Below, piece after piece: positions 54,753 through 63,336 of a stretch of DNA of 64,000 bases (its first letter is position 1; each line of letters begins with the position of its first letter). A program made the translations under genes and the position numbers. A model generated the notes under the pieces. That model ran no database searches. It was not told the origin of the DNA and was given only the letters and a program-made list of their open reading frames with translations. Source of the DNA: Paenarthrobacter ilicis (GTDB lineage: Bacteria > Actinomycetota > Actinomycetes > Actinomycetales > Micrococcaceae); assembly GCF_016907545.1 (NCBI RefSeq), contig NZ_JAFBCD010000001.1, forward strand, positions 1,984,001 through 2,048,000, read 5' to 3'.

Positions 54753-56204
54753 CTACCAGGGGGACGGTTTGTAGTCCTTCAGGAAGACACCGTACTGGTC
54801 CTCGCCGTTTTCGCCCATCACGATCGGGTCATAGACACGTGCAGCACCGTCCACCAGGTCAAGGGGTGCATGAAAACCTTCTTCCATGAGCCTGACCTTG
54901 GTGTAATGCGGGCGCTCATCGGTGATCCACCCAGTGTCTACAGCGGTCATGAGGATGCCATCGGAGTCCAGCATTTCCTGGGCGCTGGTGCGCGTCATCA
55001 TGTTCAGGGCGGCCTTGGCCATATTGGTGTGCGGGTGCCCGGGGCCCTTGTAGGCGCGTGAGAACTGGCCTTCCATCGCGGACACGTTGACGATGTACTT
55101 CCTGTGGGCTGTGGAGCGCTTCATCGCTCCACGAAGCCGGCTGACCAGGAGGAACGGCGCGGTAACGTTGCACAGCTGGACCTCCAGCATTTCCAGGGGA
55201 TCCACTTCGTCCACCACCTGGGTCCAGCTGTTGATGGCGGCAAGGTCCGGAACCAGGCCACCGGCGTCGATCGCTGTACCCGACTCGATCCGCTCCAGCG
55301 ACGCCGATCCCGTGGAAAGGGCCAGGGACGTGATGGCGTCTCCGGCAAGCACCGGGTGCTCGGTGACGCTGCTGGCGAGGGCCAGCGGGTGCTTGTCATG
55401 GGCATGGCCGAACGTCACCAGTTCGGGGCCACCGTTGGCCGGCTCCAAGGCCGAGGGCAACGCTTCATCCTCGGCGTCCACCAAGGGCTTGTAGGCGTTG
55501 CCTGACCGGCGCACTGTCTGGGCGGCATTGTTGATGATGATGTCCAGGGGGCCGGCCTCGTTGAGGGAGTCCGTCAGCGCCATGACCTGGGCGGGATCGC
55601 GGAGATCGATGCCCACAATTCTCAGGCGGTGCAGCCACTCGGCGCTGTCCTCCATTGCGGCGAAGCGCCGGGCTGCGTCTTTGGGGAAACGTGTGGTGAT
55701 GGTGGTATGTGCGCCGTCCCGGAGCAACCGCAGCGCGATGTACATGCCGATTTTGGCCCGCCCACCGGTCAACAGTGCCCTGCGACCAGTGAGGTCGGTG
55801 CGGGCATCACGCTTGCTGTGGCTGAAGGCTGCACACTCCGGGCACAACTGGTGGTAGAAGGCATCCACCTGGGTGTAGTGGGTCTTGCAGATGTAGCACG
55901 GGCGGGAGCGGATCAGGTGCCCGGCAATCTCTCCCGTGGCCGAGGTGGCGAGCTTGTTGCCGCGGGTCTCGTCATCGATCCGGTCAGGAGCGGCAGTTGC
56001 AGTGAGCGCCAGGACCGCGCGGTCCGCCTCGGCAATGGAATCCCGCTTGGTGACCCGCCGGTGCCGCTTGACGGCCTTGAACATCTTTCCGGTAGCACGT
56101 CGGACGGCTACATAGTCCGGGTGCTCTTCGTCGTAGACGTGGATCGTGGTCAGAACCTTGAGGCAGGCCTGGATCTCTTCAGGCGTCAGATCGGTGGAGC
56201 TCAT
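54753..56204 (-). CDS. Zinc-ribbon SDR fusion without the catalytic Tyr
   Basis: 483 residues. An N-terminal helical region and a four-Cys cluster (Cys103, Cys106, Cys121, Cys124; RPCYICKTHY and LCPECAAF) precede an SDR Rossmann domain beginning RRALLTGGRAKIGMY (about 141-155) with NNAAQ. At the active site the lysine lies in HPHTNMAKAALNM, so the position of the usual Tyr is Thr. It may use another mechanism or be non-catalytic. Function unknown. Lies downstream of glgC on the same strand, 85 bp apart, with an inverted repeat (56246-56256/56274-56284) in between. Confidence 0.82.
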   Translation of the reverse strand: MSSTDLTPEEIQACLKVLTTIHVYDEEHPDYVAVRRATGKMFKAVKRHRRVTKRDSIAEADRAVLALTATAAPDRIDDETRGNKLATSATGEIAGHLIRSRPCYICKTHYTQVDAFYHQLCPECAAFSHSKRDARTDLTGRRALLTGGRAKIGMYIALRLLRDGAHTTITTRFPKDAARRFAAMEDSAEWLHRLRIVGIDLRDPAQVMALTDSLNEAGPLDIIINNAAQTVRRSGNAYKPLVDAEDEALPSALEPANGGPELVTFGHAHDKHPLALASSVTEHPVLAGDAITSLALSTGSASLERIESGTAIDAGGLVPDLAAINSWTQVVDEVDPLEMLEVQLCNVTAPFLLVSRLRGAMKRSTAHRKYIVNVSAMEGQFSRAYKGPGHPHTNMAKAALNMMTRTSAQEMLDSDGILMTAVDTGWITDERPHYTKVRLMEEGFHAPLDLVDGAARVYDPIVMGENGEDQYGVFLKDYKPSPW

Positions 56205-56289
56205 TGACCTGATTTTACAGCCTTGGAAGCACCCTGGACGCCGGTTTGCCTGCGGGAACAGTCAGTAACCGCCCCCGCAGGCAACGTGG

Positions 56290-57696
56290 CTAGCGTGACG
56301 CTGCCTGCGAGGCCGCGTCAGCCACCCGTGACTGGATACCTGCTGCCACCCGCTCGGCGGAGCCGCGGATGTCCGGATCATCGTGGGTTGCTGCCTTCAC
56401 GGCCTCGGGCAGGCTTCTGCGGTGCTCGGCCGAGAGGGCAAGTTCCGCCTCGCCGGGCTCAGGAACGGTCTGGCCCTTGGCGAGGACGGTAATCCCTGAC
56501 TCGGTGACCTTGTAGCCACGGGCCCTGTCCAGGGCGGGGTCGATCCCGATCGCGGCACCTGCCGGAACCTTGACGTTCTTGTCCAGGATGGCGCGACGGA
56601 TGACGGCACCCTCACCCACGCGTACTTTGTCCATCAGGACCGAGTCATGCACGCGGCTTCCCGCAGCGACGTAGACATCGTTAGCCAACACGGAACCTTC
56701 AACAATGCCGCCCGAGATGACCACGCCACTGGCAACAATCGAGTCCAGGGCGGTACCCACGGTGTTGTTTTCGCCACGCACGAACTTGGCGGGCGGCGAA
56801 ATGCTCTGCCGGGTGAAGATCGGCCATTCGGAGTTGTAGAGGTTGAAGACCGGAACGGGGGAGATAAGGTCCATGTGGGCGTCGTAGAAAGAATCGATGG
56901 TGCCGACGTCGCGCCAGTAGGTCCGGTCCCGCTCCGTGGCTCCGGGGATGTCGTTGAGCGTGAAGTCATAGACCCCGGCTTCGCCCTGGTCCACGAAGTA
57001 CGGAATGATGTCCCCGCCCATGTCGTGCTTGGTGTCGAGTCGTTCGGCGTCAACATGCAGGGCCTCAACAAGGGCATCCGCGTTGAAAACGTAGTTGCCC
57101 ATGGACGCCAGAAATTGCGTGGGATCTGCTGCCAGTCCGGGGGTGCTGGCGGGCTTTTCCACGAAGGCCGCAATTTTCTGGGGGTCGTTTTGGTCCACTT
57201 CGATCACGCCGAACTGGTTTGCCATGGAGAGTGGCTGGCGCACCGCGGCAACTGTGGCCTTGGCTCCGCTGGCTATGTGCTGCTCCACCATTTGGGAGAA
57301 ATCCATGCGGTAAACGTGATCGGCACCGACCACTACCACAATGTCCGGGGCGTCATCGTGGATGAGGTTGAGTGATTGGTATATGGCATTGGCGCTGCCA
57401 AGGAACCAGCTTTTGCCTACCCGCTGTTGCGCAGGAACCGAGGCCACATAGCGGCCAAGTTGCGTGGACATCCGCCAGGTCTCGGAGATGTGCCGGTCCA
57501 GGCTGTGTGATTTGTACTGCGTCAGGACAACAATTTTCAAATATCCCGAATTGACAAGATTGGACAGTGCAAAGTCAATCAACCTGTAACCGCCGGCAAA
57601 CGGAACCGCGGGTTTGGCCCGGTCCGCCGTCAGCGGCATGAGGCGGTTGCCTTCTCCGCCTGCCAAAACTATTGCCAATACTTTCTTCAACGCCAT
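56290..57696 (-). CDS. glgC: Glucose-1-phosphate adenylyltransferase
   Basis: 468-residue ADP-glucose pyrophosphorylase: [55 protein letters not shown], then a left-handed beta-helix domain and a longer-than-usual C-terminal tail. It makes ADP-glucose for glycogen and related glucans. ATG at 57696 is preferred because GGGGAG lies 8 nt upstream; the GTG at 57702 is only 2 nt from it. Divergent from the glucan synthase gene, as glgC and glgM are in M. tuberculosis. Confidence 0.96.
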   Translation of the reverse strand: MALKKVLAIVLAGGEGNRLMPLTADRAKPAVPFAGGYRLIDFALSNLVNSGYLKIVVLTQYKSHSLDRHISETWRMSTQLGRYVASVPAQQRVGKSWFLGSANAIYQSLNLIHDDAPDIVVVVGADHVYRMDFSQMVEQHIASGAKATVAAVRQPLSMANQFGVIEVDQNDPQKIAAFVEKPASTPGLAADPTQFLASMGNYVFNADALVEALHVDAERLDTKHDMGGDIIPYFVDQGEAGVYDFTLNDIPGATERDRTYWRDVGTIDSFYDAHMDLISPVPVFNLYNSEWPIFTRQSISPPAKFVRGENNTVGTALDSIVASGVVISGGIVEGSVLANDVYVAAGSRVHDSVLMDKVRVGEGAVIRRAILDKNVKVPAGAAIGIDPALDRARGYKVTESGITVLAKGQTVPEPGEAELALSAEHRRSLPEAVKAATHDDPDIRGSAERVAAGIQSRVADAASQAASR

Positions 57697-57782
57697 GGTC
57701 ACTGCTCCCCGTACGTCTTCGTATCCCCCAAAAGTCCGATTTTCCGGACCCCTTCACACTAGAACACATACGCCGGAACGAC

Positions 57783-57795
57783 TACGTTGGTTAGC
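57783..57795 (+). promoter_or_regulatory. Leaderless-type -10 for glgA/glgM
   Basis: TACGTT (57783-57788) with 7 nt to the GTG at 57796. This decides the start codon: the TTG at 57787 lies inside the -10 box. Confidence 0.6.
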
Positions 57796-58992
57796 GTGCG
57801 AATAGACATTGTGACTAAAGAATTCCCTCCGGAAATTTACGGCGGTGCCGGTGTCCACGTGGCCGAGCTCAGCCGGGTGCTGGCAAAGCACGTCGATCTT
57901 CGCGTGCGGGCCTTCGGCGCCCCGCGTGACACGGATTACCACGGTGCGGTTGTTGAGTCCTATGGGACACCTGAGGACCTGGGCTCGGCCAACGCTGCCG
58001 TCCAGACGTTGGGCGTGGATCTGAGGATCGTGCCTGACGTTGCCGGCGCGGACCTTGTCCATTCGCACACGTGGTACGCCAACATGGCCGGACACCTGGC
58101 TTCGTTGCTGCACGGCATTCCCCATGTGCTCAGCGCCCACAGCCTGGAGCCGTTGCGTCCGTGGAAGGCTGAGCAGTTGGGAGGCGGCTACGCGTTGTCT
58201 TCCTGGGTGGAGAAGACCGCTTATGAGGCCGCCGCTGCCATCATCGCCGTCTCCGAGGGCATGCGACAGGACATTCTGCGCAGCTACCCGGACGTGGACC
58301 CGGCCAAGGTGCGGGTTGTTCACAATGGCATTGATGTTTCCCTCTGGGAGCGCGACGAAGAGGACGATGCCATCCGGGCCCTGGGCATTGATCCGGCGAA
58401 GCCCAGCGTGGTGTTCGTCGGGCGCAACACCCGCCAGAAGGGTGTCCCTTATCTCCTGCGCGCCGCCTCGAGCCTGCCGGCGGACGTCCAGCTGGTGCTG
58501 TGCCTCGGTGCGGCCGATACGCCGGAACTTGCTGCCGAGACGGCACGCCTGATCGAGGAACTCCAGTCCCAGCGCGAGGGCGTGGTGCTGATCGAACGCA
58601 TGCTGCCGCGCAGGGAGCTGATCCAGGTCCTCAGCCACGCCACGGCCTTTGCCTGCCCTTCCATCTACGAGCCGCTGGGAATCGTGAACCTTGAAGCCAT
58701 GGCCTGTGGAGCCGCTGTTGTGGCAAGCGCCACGGGTGGCATTCCCGAGGTTGTCCAGCACGGCGAAACGGGCCTTCTGGTGGAACTGGAGCAGGTAACG
58801 GATGGCACGGGTACGCCGTTGGATCCGGAAAAGTTCGTCAGCGATTTCGCCGCCGCCCTGAACGAGGTGGTAGCCGATCCCGCGCGGGCACGCGAGATGG
58901 GACGGGCCGGCCGCCTCCGGGCGGAGGAGCACTTTTCCTGGGAATCGATCACCGAAACAACCCTTGAGGTGTACAGGTCGGTTCTCCGCTGA
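57796..58992 (+). CDS. glgA: GT4 glycogen synthase / maltose-1-phosphate synthase (GlgA/GlgM type)
   Basis: 398-residue GT4 glycosyltransferase: DIVTKEFPPEIYGGAGVHV, HSHTWYANMAGHLAS, TAHSLEPLRPWKAEQLGGGY, and the nucleotide-sugar loop FACPSIYEPLGIVNLEAMACG. It is the short actinobacterial type, distinct from E. coli GlgA (GT5), and resembles M. tuberculosis Rv1212c (GlgM), which uses ADP-glucose to make maltose-1-phosphate as well as glycogen. The GTG start follows from the -10 box. Partner of divergent glgC. Confidence 0.92.
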   Translation: MRIDIVTKEFPPEIYGGAGVHVAELSRVLAKHVDLRVRAFGAPRDTDYHGAVVESYGTPEDLGSANAAVQTLGVDLRIVPDVAGADLVHSHTWYANMAGHLASLLHGIPHVLSAHSLEPLRPWKAEQLGGGYALSSWVEKTAYEAAAAIIAVSEGMRQDILRSYPDVDPAKVRVVHNGIDVSLWERDEEDDAIRALGIDPAKPSVVFVGRNTRQKGVPYLLRAASSLPADVQLVLCLGAADTPELAAETARLIEELQSQREGVVLIERMLPRRELIQVLSHATAFACPSIYEPLGIVNLEAMACGAAVVASATGGIPEVVQHGETGLLVELEQVTDGTGTPLDPEKFVSDFAAALNEVVADPARAREMGRAGRLRAEEHFSWESITETTLEVYRSVLR

Positions 58993-59018
58993 CCCTGCCG
59001 CTTCGGCCGGTCCAGCCA

Positions 59019-59064
59019 ACGACGACGGCGCCGCCCCCTTTGGTGGGAGCGGCGCCGTCGTCGT
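59019..59064. terminator. Terminator between glgA and acyl-CoA oxidase gene
   Basis: Perfect 16-base stem (59019-59034 with 59049-59064) with a 14-nt loop, between two convergent genes. Confidence 0.75.
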
Positions 59065-59074
59065 CTGATGTCAG

Positions 59075-61177
59075 TTACTTGGCCTGCTGGGGAGCCTTGG
59101 CTCCCGGGAGGGACTTTTCGTTGACGGGAGCGTCACCACTGGCGCGTTGGTGGCGGAAATGTTCGCGGGCTTCATCCTGGCGTTTGGCCTCGGCCCCCGT
59201 GGCAATCGCCGCACGCAGGTGCTCGGGCCCGTAACCGAAGGCATCCACCAAATCCACTGCGTGGGGGCGGATCTTCACGAGCAGGCGGTTGATGTAGGCA
59301 CCCACGGTCCGGCCGCGCTGCATGGAGAGCCGCCCGTTCATCAGGTACCAGGAGAGATGCTTCTCAATCAGCGACAAGCCAAAGAGATCCCTGAGCCAGG
59401 TCAGGACGCGCCTGGTGCCGTCATCGGCAACATGGGTCAGGGCCTCAGTGAAGGCTTCCCACTGCAGGAGTTCGGCATGGGCTTGGGCGGCCTCAATGAG
59501 CTCATGCTGGTGCTGGTTGAACAATGCCGCAGCTTGTTGCTGTGGAAGCTTGTTGGCACCTTTGAGGGCAGCACCCACTTCAGCCACCATGGACTGCACG
59601 CGGTCCGCCAGCAGCGTGCGCTGGCCTTCTTCGTCCCGCAAGGCAAGCGCCGCCTTCTGGACTGAGCCGGTGTCGGCAACAAACTGCGCAACCTGGCGCA
59701 GGCCGGTCCGGTGGAACGCCACGCCTGCAGCCTGGTCCACCACATAGCGGGCCAGGACACCGAAATCGGCACTGCGGAACTCCTTGGCGTAGTCCGCCAG
59801 GAGACGCTTGGCCACCAATTGGAGGAGCACGGTGTTGTCGCCCTCGAACGTCACGTAGACATCAAGATCGGCGCGAAGCGACGCAAACCGGTTTTCGATC
59901 AGGAACCCCGCGCCGCCACATGCTTCACGGCATTCCTGGAGAGTGTCCAGGGCATGCCACGTGCTCAGCGGCTTCAGCGCTGCGGCGAGGGTTTCCAGGT
60001 CCTGGCGGTCGGCATCTGTGTCGTGCGCTCCGGAAAAGACGTCGTCGAACTTCTGGAGGAGTTGTTCGTGCGCAAAGCTGGCTGCATAGGTGGTGGCCAG
60101 CCGGGTGAACAACCTGCGCTGGTGCCGCTGGTAGTCCAGCAGGACTTCCTCATCCGTGGTTGAGGAAGCAGTGAACTGGCGACGCTCGGTGGCGTATTGA
60201 ATGGCGGTTTTCAGCGCAAGTTTGCTTGCTGCCACAGCCGCTCCGTCCAGTGACACGCGCCCCTGGACCAACGTGCCCAGCATGGTGAAGAAGCGGCGTC
60301 CCGGGCTGGCAATGATCGATGAGTACGTGCCATCCGCGGCAACATCACCGTAGCGGTTGAGCAGGTTGGTGCGGGGGATGCGGACATTGGAGAAGTGGAG
60401 GCGCCCGTTGTCGATGCCGTTGAGTCCGCCCTTGATGCCGTCGTCTTCGCCGCCGATTCCCGGAAGGAATTCCTTGGTGTCGGGATCCCGCAGGTCGACA
60501 TAGAAGGCGTGCACACCGTGGTTGACGTTCCTGGTGATCAGCTGGGCAAAGACGACGGCGGCCAGGCCATCGTTGGCAGCGTTGCCGATGTAGTCCTTCC
60601 AGGCCGCACGGAAGGGGGTATTGATGACGAACTCGCCGGTGGCTTCGTCATAGGTTGCTGTGGTGGCGATGCTGGCAACGTCGGAACCGTGTCCGGTTTC
60701 CGTCATGGCGAAGCAGCCCGGAATGTCAAGGCTCATGATGCCCGGAAGCCACTTGTCCTGGTGCTCAGTGGTGCCCAGGTGCATGACGGCAGAGCCGAAG
60801 AGCCCCCACTGAACTCCTGCCTTGATCTGCAGCGAAGGATCAGCGGTGACGATTTCCTCAAAACCCGCAATGTTTCCGCCGTGGTCATCCGCGCCGCCCA
60901 GCCGGGTGGGGAAGGCGCGGTGCACGGTGTTGTTTTCCACCAGGAACTTCAGCTGCTCAAAAGCCCGCGCACGGTGTTCAGTGTGGTGGAGTCCTTCGAT
61001 CTTCTGAACAGCAGGATTGCCGGCAACGGCACGTGCCTGGTGCCTGATGTGGGCCCATTTGCCCAAGAGCTGCTCGCCCAGGGCGGCCACATCAACGGCG
61101 GGTTCGGCGCCGGGTGCAGCGTCATCGCTGCTGGTGGACTGGGAGGCCGATGCGGCCTTGGCCACTACGTCAGTCAT
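59075..61177 (-). CDS. Acyl-CoA oxidase/dehydrogenase, ACOX-like
   Basis: 700-residue FAD enzyme of the acyl-CoA oxidase size class. FAD/substrate motifs FAMTETGHGSDV near 155-170, the oxidase-type TLVQGRVSLDGAAV, and ECREACGGAGFLIENR with the active-site region are visible. It introduces the trans-2 double bond in fatty acyl-CoA, the first step of beta-oxidation. ATG at 61177, 46 bp after the TetR gene, so the regulator and enzyme form one leftward operon opposite the thiolase/reductase operon. Confidence 0.92.
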   Translation of the reverse strand: MTDVVAKAASASQSTSSDDAAPGAEPAVDVAALGEQLLGKWAHIRHQARAVAGNPAVQKIEGLHHTEHRARAFEQLKFLVENNTVHRAFPTRLGGADDHGGNIAGFEEIVTADPSLQIKAGVQWGLFGSAVMHLGTTEHQDKWLPGIMSLDIPGCFAMTETGHGSDVASIATTATYDEATGEFVINTPFRAAWKDYIGNAANDGLAAVVFAQLITRNVNHGVHAFYVDLRDPDTKEFLPGIGGEDDGIKGGLNGIDNGRLHFSNVRIPRTNLLNRYGDVAADGTYSSIIASPGRRFFTMLGTLVQGRVSLDGAAVAASKLALKTAIQYATERRQFTASSTTDEEVLLDYQRHQRRLFTRLATTYAASFAHEQLLQKFDDVFSGAHDTDADRQDLETLAAALKPLSTWHALDTLQECREACGGAGFLIENRFASLRADLDVYVTFEGDNTVLLQLVAKRLLADYAKEFRSADFGVLARYVVDQAAGVAFHRTGLRQVAQFVADTGSVQKAALALRDEEGQRTLLADRVQSMVAEVGAALKGANKLPQQQAAALFNQHQHELIEAAQAHAELLQWEAFTEALTHVADDGTRRVLTWLRDLFGLSLIEKHLSWYLMNGRLSMQRGRTVGAYINRLLVKIRPHAVDLVDAFGYGPEHLRAAIATGAEAKRQDEAREHFRHQRASGDAPVNEKSLPGAKAPQQAK

Positions 61178-61223
61178 GGTGTTTTCCTTCTGTGGTTCCG
61201 GACAGGGGATAAGTTGTTGAATT

Positions 61224-61916
61224 TCAGGTGGTGGTCTTGAGTTCCGGGGCTATGCCCAGGCAAAGCCAGTCGGTGATCCTTGCGGCCATGGTGGCCTGGT
61301 CCGGCTTGTCAGCGCTCTCCGGACTGCCAAGCCACATTTCCCCGGCATTCCGGACCAGCCCGATCGCAGCCGTTGGCCAGTAGACCAGTACGGCCTGGTT
61401 TTCCGGGGCCAGATGTTCCCGCATGGGCGTTGCCAGCATGCCGGTGATCTGCGAAAAGAAGTTTCCCAGGGCGCCCGAGGCCGCAATGGCGTCCTGCGCT
61501 GACGCTTCTCCGGGAGTCAGCCTGGTGATGAAGGCATAGACGTTGGGGCTGGACTCGGCCATTTGAAGGTACGCGGAGACCATGGCAAACAGTCCTTCCC
61601 GGGGAGTCTGCGCCAATTGCGCAGCTTCCTGGAGGCGCCGTTGCATTTGCCCCAGTACCACTTCTCCCATGGCTTGCTGGAGGCCCGCTTTGTCTCCGAA
61701 GTAGCGGTAGAACACTGACTTGGAGGTTCCAGCGGCACTGGCGATGTCCTCCATGGAAGACTCGCTGCCCAGCCGGTGGACTGCCTTGCGGGCCGCCTTG
61801 ATGAGTTCTCCACGCCGCTCCTGGCGGTGTGAATTCCAGCGCGCCGTGCGGCCGTCTATTGCCGCATCCTCGCCGGCCGGCTTCAGGGGACTGGATATCT
61901 CGTGGGGGATGTTCAC
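61224..61916 (-). CDS. TetR-family regulator of beta-oxidation genes
   Basis: 230 residues with an N-terminal HTH (about 45-70: MEDIASAAGTSKSVFYRYFGDK) and a ligand-binding C-terminal domain that probably senses acyl-CoA. GTG at 61916 is chosen because TACGCT lies 7 nt upstream (plus strand AGCGTA, 61924-61929), a leaderless arrangement; the open frame extends upstream through the operator. A perfect inverted repeat covering both divergent -10 boxes makes autorepression and control of both operons likely. Confidence 0.92.
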   Translation of the reverse strand: MNIPHEISSPLKPAGEDAAIDGRTARWNSHRQERRGELIKAARKAVHRLGSESSMEDIASAAGTSKSVFYRYFGDKAGLQQAMGEVVLGQMQRRLQEAAQLAQTPREGLFAMVSAYLQMAESSPNVYAFITRLTPGEASAQDAIAASGALGNFFSQITGMLATPMREHLAPENQAVLVYWPTAAIGLVRNAGEMWLGSPESADKPDQATMAARITDWLCLGIAPELKTTT

Positions 61917-61947
61917 GATACCCAGCGTATCAGGTACGCTGGGTATC
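61917..61947. promoter_or_regulatory. TetR operator, perfect 13-bp inverted repeat
   Basis: GATACCCAGCGTA (61917-61929), TCAGG spacer, then its exact complement (61935-61947). Each arm contains TACGCT, a -10 box for the outward gene, so one bound repressor would block both the tetR-oxidase and the thiolase-reductase promoters. The repeat begins right after the tetR start codon. Confidence 0.85.
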
Positions 61948-61977
61948 AGTAACTGGCCACGATCGAAGGAGACCACC

Positions 61978-63327
61978 ATGGCTGCAGCAGATGCCACCCA
62001 GGGCGCACCCCGGGAACAAGCCACCACCACGCCGCTGCGGGCCGCAGTGGTTGTAGGCGGCAACCGTATTCCCTTCGCCAGGTCCGGGGGCGCGTATGCG
62101 AAGTCCTCCAACCAGGACATGCTCACGGCCTCCTTGGACGGCTTGGTTGCACGGTTCGGCCTTCAGGATGAACGCATTGGAGAAGTCGCCGCCGGCGCCG
62201 TCCTGAAGCACTCAAGGGACTTCAACCTCACCCGTGAAGCAGTACTGGGATCCGCGTTGTCTCCCGAAACCCCTGCCTACGATCTCCAACAGGCGTGCGC
62301 CACCGGCCTTGAAACGGTCCTGGGCCTGGCCAACAAGATCAAGTTGGGCCAGATTGACTCCGGAATTGCCGGCGGCGTGGACTCAGCTTCCGATGCCCCG
62401 ATCGCCGTCAGCGAGGGGCTCCGCGAGATCCTGCTGGACCTCAATCGCGCGAAGACGCCCGTGCAGAAGATCAAAGTTCTCAGCCGCCTCCGGCCCAAGG
62501 ATCTTGCGCCGGATGCTCCTTCCACCGGGGAACCCCGGACGGGACTCTCCATGGGCGAACACCAGGCGCTGACCACGGCTGAATGGAAAATCGCCCGTGA
62601 GGCCCAGGACGAGCTGGCTTTCCACAGCCACCGGAATCTGGCGGCTGCATATGAGCGGGGCTTCTTTGATGACCTGATCACGCCCTACCGGGGGCTTTCC
62701 AAGGACTCCAACCTCCGCGCCGATACCTCGCTGGAAAAGCTGTCCGCCCTGAAACCTGTGTTCGGCAAGAACCTGGGAGCAGAGGCAACCATGACCGCCG
62801 GCAACTCCACACCGTTGACGGACGGTGCCTCCACGGTCCTGCTGGCCAGCAAGGACTGGGCAGACTCCCACGGCCTGCCCGCCCTGGCTACGGTTGTGGA
62901 CGGCGAGGCGGCCGCCGTCGACTTCGTCCATGGAAAGGACGGCCTGCTGATGGCTCCCGTCTTCGCCGTGCCGCGGTTGCTTGCCCGCCACGGCCTGACC
63001 TTCGAGGACATTGACTACTTTGAAATCCATGAGGCTTTCGCCGGGACCGTGCTGAGCACGTTGGCAGCATGGGAGGACGAACAATTCGGCCGTACCAGGC
63101 TGGGACTCGACGGTGCCTTGGGCAAGGTGGACCGGGCCAAGCTGAACGTCAACGGATCGTCCTTGGCTGCGGGCCATCCTTTCGCTGCCACGGGTGGCAG
63201 GATTGTGGCCTCCCTTGCGAAAATGCTGCATGAGAAGGGCACCGTTGACGGCCGCCCTGCCCGCGGCCTGATCTCCGTGTGCGCAGCAGGCGGCCAAGGC
63301 GTCGTTGCCATTCTGGAAGCGGCCTGA
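61978..63327 (+). CDS. Acetyl-CoA C-acyltransferase (FadA2/FadI-like thiolase)
   Basis: 449-residue thiolase with all catalytic parts: Cys107 in LQQACATGLE, HEAFAG, GHPFAATGGR and the C-terminal Cys in SVCAAGGQG. It cleaves 3-ketoacyl-CoA in the last step of beta-oxidation. ATG at 61978 with GAAGGAG upstream, 30 bp after the operator. Operon with the FabG4-like gene, an arrangement also seen at Rv0242c-Rv0244c (fabG4, fadA2, fadE5). Confidence 0.94.
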   Translation: MAAADATQGAPREQATTTPLRAAVVVGGNRIPFARSGGAYAKSSNQDMLTASLDGLVARFGLQDERIGEVAAGAVLKHSRDFNLTREAVLGSALSPETPAYDLQQACATGLETVLGLANKIKLGQIDSGIAGGVDSASDAPIAVSEGLREILLDLNRAKTPVQKIKVLSRLRPKDLAPDAPSTGEPRTGLSMGEHQALTTAEWKIAREAQDELAFHSHRNLAAAYERGFFDDLITPYRGLSKDSNLRADTSLEKLSALKPVFGKNLGAEATMTAGNSTPLTDGASTVLLASKDWADSHGLPALATVVDGEAAAVDFVHGKDGLLMAPVFAVPRLLARHGLTFEDIDYFEIHEAFAGTVLSTLAAWEDEQFGRTRLGLDGALGKVDRAKLNVNGSSLAAGHPFAATGGRIVASLAKMLHEKGTVDGRPARGLISVCAAGGQGVVAILEAA

Positions 63328-63336
63328 GGGGGAGCA

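Noticed and set aside
56246..56284. glgC terminator
   Set aside because: There is an 11-bp inverted repeat, but the loop is 17 nt and no T-run follows on the minus strand, so I mention it only under the neighbouring gene.
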